This document shows, in pieces, positions 44,688 through 53,170 of a stretch of 64,000 bases of DNA (positions are counted from its first letter, which is position 1; each line of letters opens with the position of its first letter). The DNA comes from CAZIVP01 sp964542915 (lineage in GTDB: Bacteria; Calditrichota; Calditrichia; Calditrichales; Calditrichaceae): NCBI GenBank assembly GCA_964542915.1, contig CAZIVP010000001.1:496001-560000 (forward strand), read 5' to 3'. The notes beneath the pieces are model-generated. The model did not search any database, was not told the DNA's origin, and saw only the letters and a program-made list of their open reading frames with translations. The translations under genes were made by a program, and so were the position numbers.

Positions 44688-45749
44688 TTGCATATCTGGA
44701 ATCCTATTCGGAAATATCTGGGCTGGCGTAATTGGGCGGTCCTGGAATATAACGCCGCCTTCGAAAATGTTTTTGTCATCTTCTACATTGCGCTACGGCA
44801 GCAACATTATGGTAACGAATTTGTGGCAAGCATGATCGTATTTCTGGTGTTCTCCACCTTTGCCACCACCTTCGGTTATCTTGTTAACGATTACGCGGAT
44901 ATCGAATTGGACCGGCGTCATGGCAAATCCAATACCTTTGAAGATGACAGCCGGCTGAAAGCTCTCGCTGTGGTTGGGACCGTGTTATTATTAACGTTGA
45001 TATGCGCCGTGCCATTCTTATCGCAACCGGCCTTTGTCGTTTTACTGATTGCCTGGATTATTATCAGTGCATTTTACAGTTTGCCCCCCCTTCGACTGAA
45101 AGAACGCGGTCCGGTTGGATTAATTTTTGTGGTTTTGGCCCAGCGCCTCTTACCTGTTCTAATTATTTTCGCGGCGTTTCATTTTAGCCATTACTGGGAA
45201 CTGGCAGTCATCGGCCTTTATGTTTTGTTTCGCGGCGTCTCATCGGATGTGAATCACCAGTTACAAGACTGGCAACGTGATCGGGCTACCGGTACCAAAA
45301 CCTTCGCCGTTCATTCGGGTATTCAGCGTGTTCAGCGCTTATTTCGATTTTCGTTGGAAGCGGAAAAAATACTACTCCTTCTAATCTTGGTTTGGTTTGT
45401 GTATATACTGCATGAACGCGGATTGTGGCTGCTTATCGTTTTGAGTATTCTGGTTTTGATGTATATCGCTGCTTATGGGTATGCCATCGTTTCTGTCCTG
45501 TGGTCGGAACGTGAAGTGGTTGTAAATCCCTTTACATCCGAACGGAATATTTTTCAGTTTTTGCACCATTCATTCCCATCGGTCATTTTAGCGGGTGGAT
45601 TGAATGTCATATTAATTCCATTTAATTACCTTTTTTCTGTGATTCTGATAACGTTTATTTTGATTAGAAAAATTTATTCTATTGACATGGTTAAACAAAG
45701 TTTTGTTTATCGTATCGGCAAAACATTTATCGAAGGTTTAAAACAATGA
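44688..45749 (+). CDS. UbiA-family prenyltransferase
   Basis: A 353-residue membrane enzyme with about nine helices and both Asp-rich motifs of UbiA enzymes: NDYADIELDRRHGK (about 66-79) and NHQLQDWQRDRATGTKTFAV (about 190-207). LIAWIIISAFYSLPPLRLKERG is the linking region. It should move a prenyl group from a diphosphate, most likely the product of the adjacent synthase, to an aromatic, glyceryl-phosphate or sugar-phosphate acceptor. The acceptor cannot be read from sequence. The only reasonable start is TTG 44688, without a ribosome site; the frame is continuous with the synthase apart from its TGA. It overlaps the next gene by 4 bases. Confidence 0.88.
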   Translation: MHIWNPIRKYLGWRNWAVLEYNAAFENVFVIFYIALRQQHYGNEFVASMIVFLVFSTFATTFGYLVNDYADIELDRRHGKSNTFEDDSRLKALAVVGTVLLLTLICAVPFLSQPAFVVLLIAWIIISAFYSLPPLRLKERGPVGLIFVVLAQRLLPVLIIFAAFHFSHYWELAVIGLYVLFRGVSSDVNHQLQDWQRDRATGTKTFAVHSGIQRVQRLFRFSLEAEKILLLLILVWFVYILHERGLWLLIVLSILVLMYIAAYGYAIVSVLWSEREVVVNPFTSERNIFQFLHHSFPSVILAGGLNVILIPFNYLFSVILITFILIRKIYSIDMVKQSFVYRIGKTFIEGLKQ

Positions 45750-47956
45750 AGCGTATACTTGTTTTCTGTTTTATTTTATTAGCGAACCTGTTCGGGCAGA
45801 CTTATATCATCCCGGATTTGCAGCGGGACGATTTTGCCAGCAAAAAAACGTGGTGGAAATGGCAAAATCATGGCAACCAGTCGGCGCCTCAGGTATATAG
45901 CGGCTATTTTCTTGCACAATTAATCGATCCGCTGAACGGTCAAACGGGCGGCTCCCTTACGGATATTAACGACGGCATGGAAAATGTCGGCATTATGACC
46001 GCCGAACAGCGTCCCATCTATGGTAAAGACGATATTATGGACGTTACCTTACGCATTAAAATGTTAGATGAACTAAGGCCCGGCTCCCGCGGCGCCGGTT
46101 TTTGGAAATCAGAATCGCCGCCAGTTACCATTAATCAGGCCAGCTGGTTTATGGAGCAAGTCGCGGATTCGGCAGCGAGCTATTCAGCGGCCTGGGCTTC
46201 GGAAGAAACCTGGTGGCGATCCCGGGTTCATAAGGGGCTTGGCAATGAAAACGAAGTACATACAAATTTAGATACGCTTTCACCTCCCATAGATAACATG
46301 GAATGGCATACCTATCGTGTACACCGGCATGCCCGATCCTATTATGAATTTTATGTGGATGGTGAACTGGTACAACATACCGATGCATCGGAATTGGACA
46401 ATGGTTTTTTGAACGAAGATTACTCCTTTAATTGTTGGAACGACAATTTAGTTTACCATTTTACGACAAACTCTTTTAGCGGCAATGATACCATTGAAGT
46501 GTATAAGAATGGGTGGTTGGGACAAATAGAATTCCTTGTTGACTTTGTGGAAATAACAAGCGATGGTTATGATCCCTCTTACAGCAGAAATCCTATCGGA
46601 TCGATTTTACTGAGAGAGGTCCCTACGGAAATTGATGATGGGATTGATAATGGACTGTGGAAAAGTTATTCGTTCGATTCAGATGGTGGGCCAGCCGTTA
46701 TTTTAGCGACGGCCAAGGCCGAAGAGTATGACAGCTACGACGATGACGATGATTTGAAAATGGAGCTAAACGGCATCGACTTTGGATACGATACCGATCG
46801 CAGTTGGGACGGCGACGCCGATCAGGGTATGCCAAAAACGATTATGATCGATACATCCCTATCGGCAGGGACGCACCAGCTTTCATTTTACAGCGAGGTC
46901 ACGCCTATCCTTTACGACGCCACGGTTCTGGGCAGCAGCGAGGGCAGCGTCGTGTTGAATGAAACCGTAAACGAAACGGCACCATCCGGCAGTTCCGGCG
47001 ATCTGTGGAAGACGTATAATTTTTCATGCGATGCCGGCGAAGTAACTATATACATCAGCGGCAGCGCCGATGAAGAACCGGGCTGGAATCATCAAAACGC
47101 TGAAATTGACAGTACGGATGATGATGAACTAAAGGTTGTTCTTGATGAAATCGATTACGGTTGGGGATCGGACAGTTCCATGGTCGGTAATGCTCTCTAT
47201 GGCGATACCAAAACAATTCTGATACGGGAAACGGTAGCGGGCGGAAGCCATTCATTGAAACTATATGTACGCGAAACGCCAACCGTTTACAAAGTTGTGG
47301 TATTTGCCGAAGCCGGCGATTATAGTCTGCCCGTCCAGTTAAGCAGCTTTGAAGCGAACAGAACGGCCGAGGGCGTTCTGTTGAGCTGGATTACACAATC
47401 CGAAATTGAGAACCGCGGTTTTCATATTTTGAAGGCGCAAACGGCCGACAGTATCAAGCCCGACGTGTCGCAATATAAAAAGATAAACGATTCGGTGATT
47501 TCCGGACACGGCAATACATCCGTTCAACATACCTACACGTTTATGGATACCCTGGCCGGTCGTGTTCATTATCTCTGGTATCGTTTGCAACAATTTGATA
47601 TTAACGGAGCTCATACGGAATACGGACCGGTGGTTGTAGCACCGTTGACTGAAAACAAACATGCCGTGAATCCACCTGAAAAAATGCGTCTTTTAGCCAA
47701 TTATCCCAATCCCTTTAATCCCTCCACAACGATACGGATTGCAGTGAATCAGCGGCGTCGCGTACGCCTTTCAATATATGACATTAATGGCAGGCAGGTG
47801 CGGAATCTTTTAAATGAAGTGTTGCCGCAGGGCTTTCATGAGTTTAAATGGGACGGAAACAATGACAGCTCGGAGCCGTTGCCGTCTGGTGTTTACTTTT
47901 ACCGCATGTTATCGGGCGGTGAACAGCAAACACGTAAGATGATGCTGATACGTTGA
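45746..47956 (+). CDS. Secreted ConA-fold protein with duplicated acidic domain and T9SS sorting tail
   Basis: A 736-residue exported protein. Signal peptide 1-18 (ending LFGQ). About 20-280 resemble a GH16-type jelly roll: GSRGAGFWKS, NEVHTNLDTL and MEWHTYRVHRHARSYYEFYVDGELV. The catalytic ExDxxE signature of GH16 is not seen, so it may bind rather than cut glycan. About 283-398 and 399-520 are two copies of one unit (ILLREVPTEIDDG..LWKSYSFD and VVLNETVNETAPSG..LWKTYNFS), each with an acidic loop and a DYG/DFG-type strand. An Fn3-like module (SLPVQLSSFEA) follows, then the sorting domain from about 651 (NYPNPFNPSTT). It overlaps the UbiA gene (ATGA), so a surface protein is embedded in the lipid module. 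Confidence 0.82.
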   Translation: MKRILVFCFILLANLFGQTYIIPDLQRDDFASKKTWWKWQNHGNQSAPQVYSGYFLAQLIDPLNGQTGGSLTDINDGMENVGIMTAEQRPIYGKDDIMDVTLRIKMLDELRPGSRGAGFWKSESPPVTINQASWFMEQVADSAASYSAAWASEETWWRSRVHKGLGNENEVHTNLDTLSPPIDNMEWHTYRVHRHARSYYEFYVDGELVQHTDASELDNGFLNEDYSFNCWNDNLVYHFTTNSFSGNDTIEVYKNGWLGQIEFLVDFVEITSDGYDPSYSRNPIGSILLREVPTEIDDGIDNGLWKSYSFDSDGGPAVILATAKAEEYDSYDDDDDLKMELNGIDFGYDTDRSWDGDADQGMPKTIMIDTSLSAGTHQLSFYSEVTPILYDATVLGSSEGSVVLNETVNETAPSGSSGDLWKTYNFSCDAGEVTIYISGSADEEPGWNHQNAEIDSTDDDELKVVLDEIDYGWGSDSSMVGNALYGDTKTILIRETVAGGSHSLKLYVRETPTVYKVVVFAEAGDYSLPVQLSSFEANRTAEGVLLSWITQSEIENRGFHILKAQTADSIKPDVSQYKKINDSVISGHGNTSVQHTYTFMDTLAGRVHYLWYRLQQFDINGAHTEYGPVVVAPLTENKHAVNPPEKMRLLANYPNPFNPSTTIRIAVNQRRRVRLSIYDINGRQVRNLLNEVLPQGFHEFKWDGNNDSSEPLPSGVYFYRMLSGGEQQTRKMMLIR

Positions 47957-48381
47957 TGGTAAACCGACCGGCTTTGAGACTCCGATTGATTATCGTGCTT
48001 CTCATTTTGGCGCCGCTTGGCTTCGCAAGCAAGTTCTATCAGGGGCCCTTGCAGAGCTGGGTTAACGGGTCTTTGGGCGGCGCTTTATATGAAATATTCT
48101 GGTGTGTTTTGCTCTTCTTGGTTCAACCCCGCTGGAAACCGAAGCATATTGCGCTCACGGTTTTTTTGATTACCGCCGCTTTGGAATTTCTGCAACTATG
48201 GCGCCCACCGTTTTTGCAATGGCTGCGGAGCTTTTTCCTGGGACGCACATTAATTGGTACAACCTTTATCTGGTCCGATTTTATCTACTATATAATCGGC
48301 AGCTACCTGGGTTACCGATTACTTCTATTAATATCAAATCAAAAAGATACACCGTATGTGGGCTCATCCGCCAAACATTAA
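47956..48381 (+). CDS. DUF2809-family membrane protein
   Basis: A 141-residue protein with four to five hydrophobic helices. The pattern APLGFASKFYQGPLQSWVNGSLGGALYEIFWCVLLFL and the ITAALEFLQLWRPPFLQWLRSF..GRTLIGTTFIWSDFIYYIIGSYLGY stretch match the DUF2809 family, whose function is unknown. A start at ATG 47956 overlaps the stop of the sorting-domain gene (TGATG). It in turn overlaps the CrtC-like gene by 26 bases, so the two are probably made together. It was considered as a possible exosortase, but the Cys-Arg-His catalytic set is missing. Confidence 0.8.
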   Translation: MVNRPALRLRLIIVLLILAPLGFASKFYQGPLQSWVNGSLGGALYEIFWCVLLFLVQPRWKPKHIALTVFLITAALEFLQLWRPPFLQWLRSFFLGRTLIGTTFIWSDFIYYIIGSYLGYRLLLLISNQKDTPYVGSSAKH

Positions 48382-49309
48382 TTTCCAATTCGAATGGTTT
48401 TATTTTGATATGCACAGTGAGGACGGTTACGATGTGGTGCTTATCGCCCACACGCGTCCGTTTATGTCCTTGTTCGAGGTAGCTATTTTCGATTGTTTCG
48501 TCTACAAAAACGAACGATTGCTTAAACACCGATATCAGACCATTGCAAACCATCAATTAGGATACGATCCATATACCGGGAGTCTGTCTTTTGATGAACA
48601 AAATACGATTGTATTAAATGACGAAAACATTAAAGTACAGTTCAATGACGCTTCATTACGTGTGGCGTTGCAACTGAAGATTTCCCAAAGCACGCCTGAG
48701 CTACCCTTACTGGAGCTCCTGCCATATACCACAGGCGATGCGCATTTTTACTGGCGGGTGTTTGCACCGTTGGCAGAAGCCGGGGTACAAATCAAATATG
48801 ATGATGTTGAGATCAACTGTTCCGGTTACGGTTATCATGATTATAATGCGGGCACCTTTCGATTGAACAACACGCTCAAGTATTGGCGATGGGATAAAAT
48901 TTACGATTCAAATCATATTCATATTCTCGGCGAAATTGAAGATCGCCAAGGCAATAAAAAGCAGGTTTATGTGAGCTCGGACGGATTCGAGCACCGGGTC
49001 GAAAAGGATTGTACAATAGATTTCAGCACGGAATACCTTGAAATAAAAAATCCATCATTGAAATATCAATTCCAGCAATTCCGGCAATTGGATGAGGTGG
49101 ATTTTTATATGCACCCCTATTCAAACCGAAATTTAAAGACAGGTAAGATAAAGGAGGTGCTTTCCGCGATTTCCCGGGATAGATTTTTGCTAAATGGCAT
49201 CAACCGCCGCCTGGCAAATACGGTCTATCGTCGGTACAAAAGTAACGGGCGGGATGCCCGGGAAAAAAGGCTGAACGGATTCCATGAAATGATCGAATTT
49301 GAATCATAA
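48356..49309 (+). CDS. CrtC/AttH-like lipocalin-fold protein
   Basis: A 317-residue protein related to hydroxyneurosporene synthase (carotenoid 1,2-hydratase CrtC). It begins FQFEWFYFDMHSEDGYDVVLIAHTRP, which matches the family's W-Y-F-D plus HTR pattern. About residues 157-180 carry GYGYHDYNAGTF...YWRWDKIY, close to the family's GYHDHNWG...W.WG block. CrtC adds water to a terminal prenyl double bond. Other members are not tied to carotenoids, and no crtB or crtI gene is in the window. Near a prenyl synthase and a reductase, a prenyl-chain substrate is plausible. No signal peptide is present. The stop overlaps the next start (TAATG). Confidence 0.75.
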   Translation: MWAHPPNINFQFEWFYFDMHSEDGYDVVLIAHTRPFMSLFEVAIFDCFVYKNERLLKHRYQTIANHQLGYDPYTGSLSFDEQNTIVLNDENIKVQFNDASLRVALQLKISQSTPELPLLELLPYTTGDAHFYWRVFAPLAEAGVQIKYDDVEINCSGYGYHDYNAGTFRLNNTLKYWRWDKIYDSNHIHILGEIEDRQGNKKQVYVSSDGFEHRVEKDCTIDFSTEYLEIKNPSLKYQFQQFRQLDEVDFYMHPYSNRNLKTGKIKEVLSAISRDRFLLNGINRRLANTVYRRYKSNGRDAREKRLNGFHEMIEFES

Positions 49310-51873
49310 TGATGCTTAAGAAACGTCAAAAGCGATCTGTAATAGAGGCAGGCGGGAAAGCATACAATCTTTTACGGGCGGCTCAATTTGGTGTTACGAT
49401 TCCGTTATCATGGGTTTTGCCGGTTGATGTTTACCGCCAGTTTATAAAACAGAACGAAATTCAATCTCGGATTGATGATTTTGAGAGCACCTTTCGGGAA
49501 AATCGAACGCAGGGTGATTGGAAGCAAACGATCAATGAGATTCATGAGTTCGTTCGAAACGGCGCCTTTGAAAGCTCCCAAACCAGGCTTTTTGATCAAA
49601 TCCTGAAAGAGGCATCTGCAAATAATACCGAACGTTTGGCGGTGCGTTCTTCGGGGATTAACGAAGATTCGCATACTCATTCGTTCGCCGGAATGTTCAG
49701 GTCGGTTCTCGATGTCCCGTTGAACCGGGAAGCCGTGCAATCGGCCGTTAAAACGGTTTGGGCGTCGCAATGGACGGAGCGCCTGGTGCAATATCATGTT
49801 CGTAATCATTTAGATCTGCATGACGATGGTATGGCGGTGCTCATACAGGCTATGATTCCGGCGGATTATTCCGGCGTGTGCTTTACGAAATCGGCGACGG
49901 CGGTTGAGGGGCGCGATGCCCTTTCGGTCGAATATGTTACGGGCGTTTCCGATTCATTGGTTGGCGGGAAACAGACGCCGGAACAGGCCGTTTACGACCG
50001 CGAAAAAAAGTGTTGGATAAATTTGGATGAGACGAAGCGGCCGATGCTTGAAAAAGTCGCGGCGGTTGCACTGAAGCTCGAGAGTCGTTTTAAACAGCAG
50101 TTGGACATTGAATGGGCATGCGCAGGAGATACGATCTATATTTTGCAAGTAAGGCCCATCACAACTGCTGACTCCGATACGAACGCCGTCATTTGGAGCG
50201 ATGAGAACGTGGGCGAGGTGATCCCGGATATCGTTACACCGCTTAGTTGGAGTATTCTGGAGCCGATCACTAATCGAGCATTTGTGCGATTTTTAAAGGC
50301 GGCCGGATTGCCTTCCCGTAATATGGATCATTTGTTCGGCCTCTATCGCGGCAAGGTCTATTTTAATCATACCTTGTTCAACCGTTCTCTGCAAAAATTG
50401 TATATCAGCAATCACCTGCGTTTGCTCAAAGAAAGCGGAGCGCGTTCTCTCGTTCGGTTTGTCGCCAACAGTTTTGCGATCGCACGGGTAATCATTAAAA
50501 TCGTTCTTTTAAATTTTACACTACCCCATAACATTAGTGTACACCTGAGACAATTCGAACGTAAGCTCTTACCGTTCCGTAACTCGCCGTCGAGGGATCA
50601 GATTGAAACGTCTTTGCAAAAAATCTCAGGTATTGTCCAACTGCATGAAAGAACCATGGCGCTCCATGTGGCGGGCACCATTTGGGGAGAACTCTTTTAC
50701 CAACTGCTTGATAAATGGACCCGCCGATTATCGCGCCGATCGCAGGATTATTCGGCGGAGCATCTGTTAACGGGAACCGGCGAATCGGAGAGCGCCGGAA
50801 GCGGGCGGGCGTTATGGCAACTAGCACAAAAGGTGAAGCAAAACGCATCATTACGAACGTTGTTTCTTGAAGAATCGACCGAAAACGTAATAAGACGGTT
50901 AGAAGCATTTCCGGAATATCAAGACGTTTTGTCATTCTTTAATCGTTATGGCTACGGCGCACTGCATGAGTTCGAACTGTTCTATCCCAGATGGGATGAA
51001 GATTGGACCTATATCATAGAAACGGTCAGAAATTATTTGCAAACGGATGATGATTATAATCCCGTTGAAAAAGAAAAACGCTTGCGCGAACAACAAGCGC
51101 GGATTTTGCGGGATATCAAAAACGATATGCCGGGGCCTTTCCGGTGGATTAAAACCGCTTTATTTAACTTACTCTACAAAAAAGCCCTGTTTTACAATAC
51201 ACGGCGTGAAAATTTAAAACAGGCGTTATTAAAAGCCCATTACGAATTAAAGAAACACATCATGGACCTGGCAGATGTGTTGAAGAACAATCGTCAGATA
51301 GAACGTGATATGGATATCTTCTTTTTAACGTTGTCTGAATGTAAATCGATATTGCTGAATAACAGCAGAGAACCGCATGCAGAGTGCAAGCAAATTATTG
51401 AGGAGCGTAAACAAGCACGCGCTGAGAATATGCAATACGACCATCCGCCTAAGGTGAAGCAAATTGGCGACGATTGGATCCCATTGCACTCAAGCGATCG
51501 CCGAGCCGATGGTGCGATCAAAGGAATTCCATGCAGCGGCGGGGTTATTGAAGGTAAGGTTCGTGTTATTACCGAAGAATCGGATTTGGCGGATTTGCAG
51601 ACGGGCGAGATATTGGTAACGCGTTCCACCAATCCGGGATATACGCCGTTATTTGTGCTTGCCGCCGGCGTGATAACCGAAATCGGCGGAGCCCTTTCCC
51701 ATGGGGCCATCATTGCCCGGGAGTACGGTATCCCCATGGCGGCCGCCGTACCGGACATTTGCGAACGCCTGTCCACGGGCGACGTTGTCCGCCTGAACGG
51801 CTATTCGGGTGAAGTGATAATTATGAAAGAAGAAGAGCGCAACCATGGCGAGAATATTATTTCTACCCAGTGA
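49309..51873 (+). CDS. PEP-synthase/rifampicin-phosphotransferase-like dikinase
   Basis: An 854-residue phosphotransferase with three parts. The ATP-grasp PPDK_N domain (about 1-310) has GGKAYNLLRAAQFGV, LAVRSSGINEDSHTHSFAGMFRSVLDV, DYSGVCFTKS and LDIEWACAGDTIYILQVRPI. The middle part (about 310-740) begins VIWSDENVGEVIPDIVTPLSWSILEP. The C-terminal swivelling domain (about 745-850) carries the phosphohistidine in EIGGALSHGAIIAREYGIPM (about 794). The PEP-binding TIM barrel that follows this domain in PEP synthase is absent. The layout is that of rifampicin phosphotransferases, which put the beta-phosphate of ATP on a hydroxyl of a small molecule. In this context an isoprenoid or glycan hydroxyl is a likely target. 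Confidence 0.85.
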   Translation: MMLKKRQKRSVIEAGGKAYNLLRAAQFGVTIPLSWVLPVDVYRQFIKQNEIQSRIDDFESTFRENRTQGDWKQTINEIHEFVRNGAFESSQTRLFDQILKEASANNTERLAVRSSGINEDSHTHSFAGMFRSVLDVPLNREAVQSAVKTVWASQWTERLVQYHVRNHLDLHDDGMAVLIQAMIPADYSGVCFTKSATAVEGRDALSVEYVTGVSDSLVGGKQTPEQAVYDREKKCWINLDETKRPMLEKVAAVALKLESRFKQQLDIEWACAGDTIYILQVRPITTADSDTNAVIWSDENVGEVIPDIVTPLSWSILEPITNRAFVRFLKAAGLPSRNMDHLFGLYRGKVYFNHTLFNRSLQKLYISNHLRLLKESGARSLVRFVANSFAIARVIIKIVLLNFTLPHNISVHLRQFERKLLPFRNSPSRDQIETSLQKISGIVQLHERTMALHVAGTIWGELFYQLLDKWTRRLSRRSQDYSAEHLLTGTGESESAGSGRALWQLAQKVKQNASLRTLFLEESTENVIRRLEAFPEYQDVLSFFNRYGYGALHEFELFYPRWDEDWTYIIETVRNYLQTDDDYNPVEKEKRLREQQARILRDIKNDMPGPFRWIKTALFNLLYKKALFYNTRRENLKQALLKAHYELKKHIMDLADVLKNNRQIERDMDIFFLTLSECKSILLNNSREPHAECKQIIEERKQARAENMQYDHPPKVKQIGDDWIPLHSSDRRADGAIKGIPCSGGVIEGKVRVITEESDLADLQTGEILVTRSTNPGYTPLFVLAAGVITEIGGALSHGAIIAREYGIPMAAAVPDICERLSTGDVVRLNGYSGEVIIMKEEERNHGENIISTQ

Positions 51874-53164
51874 TCACGGCGGAGGCCGCGGGCACGTCAA
51901 TCGATGCTTGTATCTGGCTAAAAAAGCGCAGGCGGCCGGGTATCCCTCTGCGATTGTTCTGGAAAAAAAACACTACTCTGAAGGACTCAACGCCGGATTG
52001 ACCACTTATCTTTTGCCAACGGAACGGGAGCGTTGGATTCGGTTTCAATTAAAGAGGCCATTTTTACCGAAACTTGAATTGAAGGAAACGCTCAGGCGTC
52101 CGCCTGTTTTCGTTCAATTTGATGGTCTGGATTATCAGGTACCGCGCGACGGATATTTGAGTGATAAAATCGCCCGGTTCCGCTTACGTTGGCTGGAACG
52201 TTTTGTCGCTCGCTTTAAACCCGATCTGCTCATCGGGGATGGGCATTCCCTCACGTTCATTTTGGGCAGAAAACTCGAATTGCCGGTTGTGCAGCTAACG
52301 CGCCAGATCGGTTTTGCTCCCGCTCCCGAGTTTTTTTGGTGGAAAGAACAACCACCGGCGATGGTTAGACCGGACGGATGCGCACCGTTTCGTTCACTAT
52401 TGGAGGGTCTGAAAATGGGTGGAATGAAGCGTGCGGAAAATCTACTCCGGGGCGATCGTTATATCATACCGGCCCTGCCTGAGATGGAACCGATTAACAA
52501 ATCCGATGAAACGTTAATATACAGCGGCCCGTTGAGCGAATATTATCCCCGTACACAAAAAATCCCGTTTTTTGCCGAAAAAAATGAGGTGCCGCACATA
52601 TACATTAGTATCGGAGGCGGCGCTCAGCGTGGCCAGGAACATCAGCTTTTTGAATCACTCATCGACATATTTAAAGACTTGCCGTATAAAGTATTGATCT
52701 CAACCGCAGCCCGCGTGCCGGCAAAACGCTTTAAAAATCGGGCTGCTAATATGCTTTTTGTGGACTGGATCGACGGTGTTTCTGCGATTCAGCAAAGCGA
52801 TCTCGTGATATTTCACGGCGGATACGGTACCACCATGGAAGTATTACTCTCTGGTAAACCGGCAATCGTTATTCCTTTCCATTCCGAACAAGAAGGCAAC
52901 GGAAGAAGGCTGGAAAAATTGGGCTTTGGCCGTGTGATTCTTCCGTACCATCCGGATGGGCAGCTGCAAACACTCCATTATGACTGGCCTTATGGCGAAT
53001 ATCAAATGCAGGCGGCGTTTGAATTTGAATTGAATCAGGAAGCTATTCACGAGGCGGTAAGCAGCCTCCTTTACGGAGGTGTTTATGAGCCATTAAACCA
53101 TTTTGCCGATCGGTTAAAGCAGGCGCGTGATGAATTTCATATTGAAGATATACTTCCGGCTTAA
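51845..53164 (+). CDS. GT1-type (UGT-like) glycosyltransferase
   Basis: A 439-residue GT-B enzyme. It starts ARILFLPSDHGGGRGHVNRCLYLAKKAQAAGY, with the Gly-rich turn and His of MurG/UGT-like enzymes. The donor site is IFHGGYGTTMEVLLSGKPAIVIPFHSEQEGNGRRLEKLGFG (about 323-363), the UGT signature with HGG.GT and the E/Q pair. In bacteria this type glycosylates lipophilic acceptors such as carotenoids, macrolides or diacylglycerol. Given the prenyl genes around it, a lipid or isoprenoid acceptor is the best guess. It overlaps the dikinase gene by 29 bases. Confidence 0.85.
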   Translation: MARILFLPSDHGGGRGHVNRCLYLAKKAQAAGYPSAIVLEKKHYSEGLNAGLTTYLLPTERERWIRFQLKRPFLPKLELKETLRRPPVFVQFDGLDYQVPRDGYLSDKIARFRLRWLERFVARFKPDLLIGDGHSLTFILGRKLELPVVQLTRQIGFAPAPEFFWWKEQPPAMVRPDGCAPFRSLLEGLKMGGMKRAENLLRGDRYIIPALPEMEPINKSDETLIYSGPLSEYYPRTQKIPFFAEKNEVPHIYISIGGGAQRGQEHQLFESLIDIFKDLPYKVLISTAARVPAKRFKNRAANMLFVDWIDGVSAIQQSDLVIFHGGYGTTMEVLLSGKPAIVIPFHSEQEGNGRRLEKLGFGRVILPYHPDGQLQTLHYDWPYGEYQMQAAFEFELNQEAIHEAVSSLLYGGVYEPLNHFADRLKQARDEFHIEDILPA

Positions 53165-53170
53165 TACGAT

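Noticed and set aside
45746..47956. An active GH16 glucanase/agarase.
   Set aside because: The fold-like motifs are there, but the catalytic ExDxxE signature was not found, so only a ConA-type fold is claimed.
47956..48381. Exosortase or archaeosortase, because of the small multi-helix protein in this kind of locus.
   Set aside because: The conserved Cys, Arg and His of exosortases are missing and the pattern fits DUF2809.
49309..51873. A true phosphoenolpyruvate synthase.
   Set aside because: The PEP-binding TIM barrel that should follow the phosphohistidine domain is absent; the protein ends with that domain.
49309..51873. An acquired rifampicin-resistance gene.
   Set aside because: It is coupled to biosynthetic genes on both sides and no mobile element is near; antibiotic resistance is not the simplest reading.
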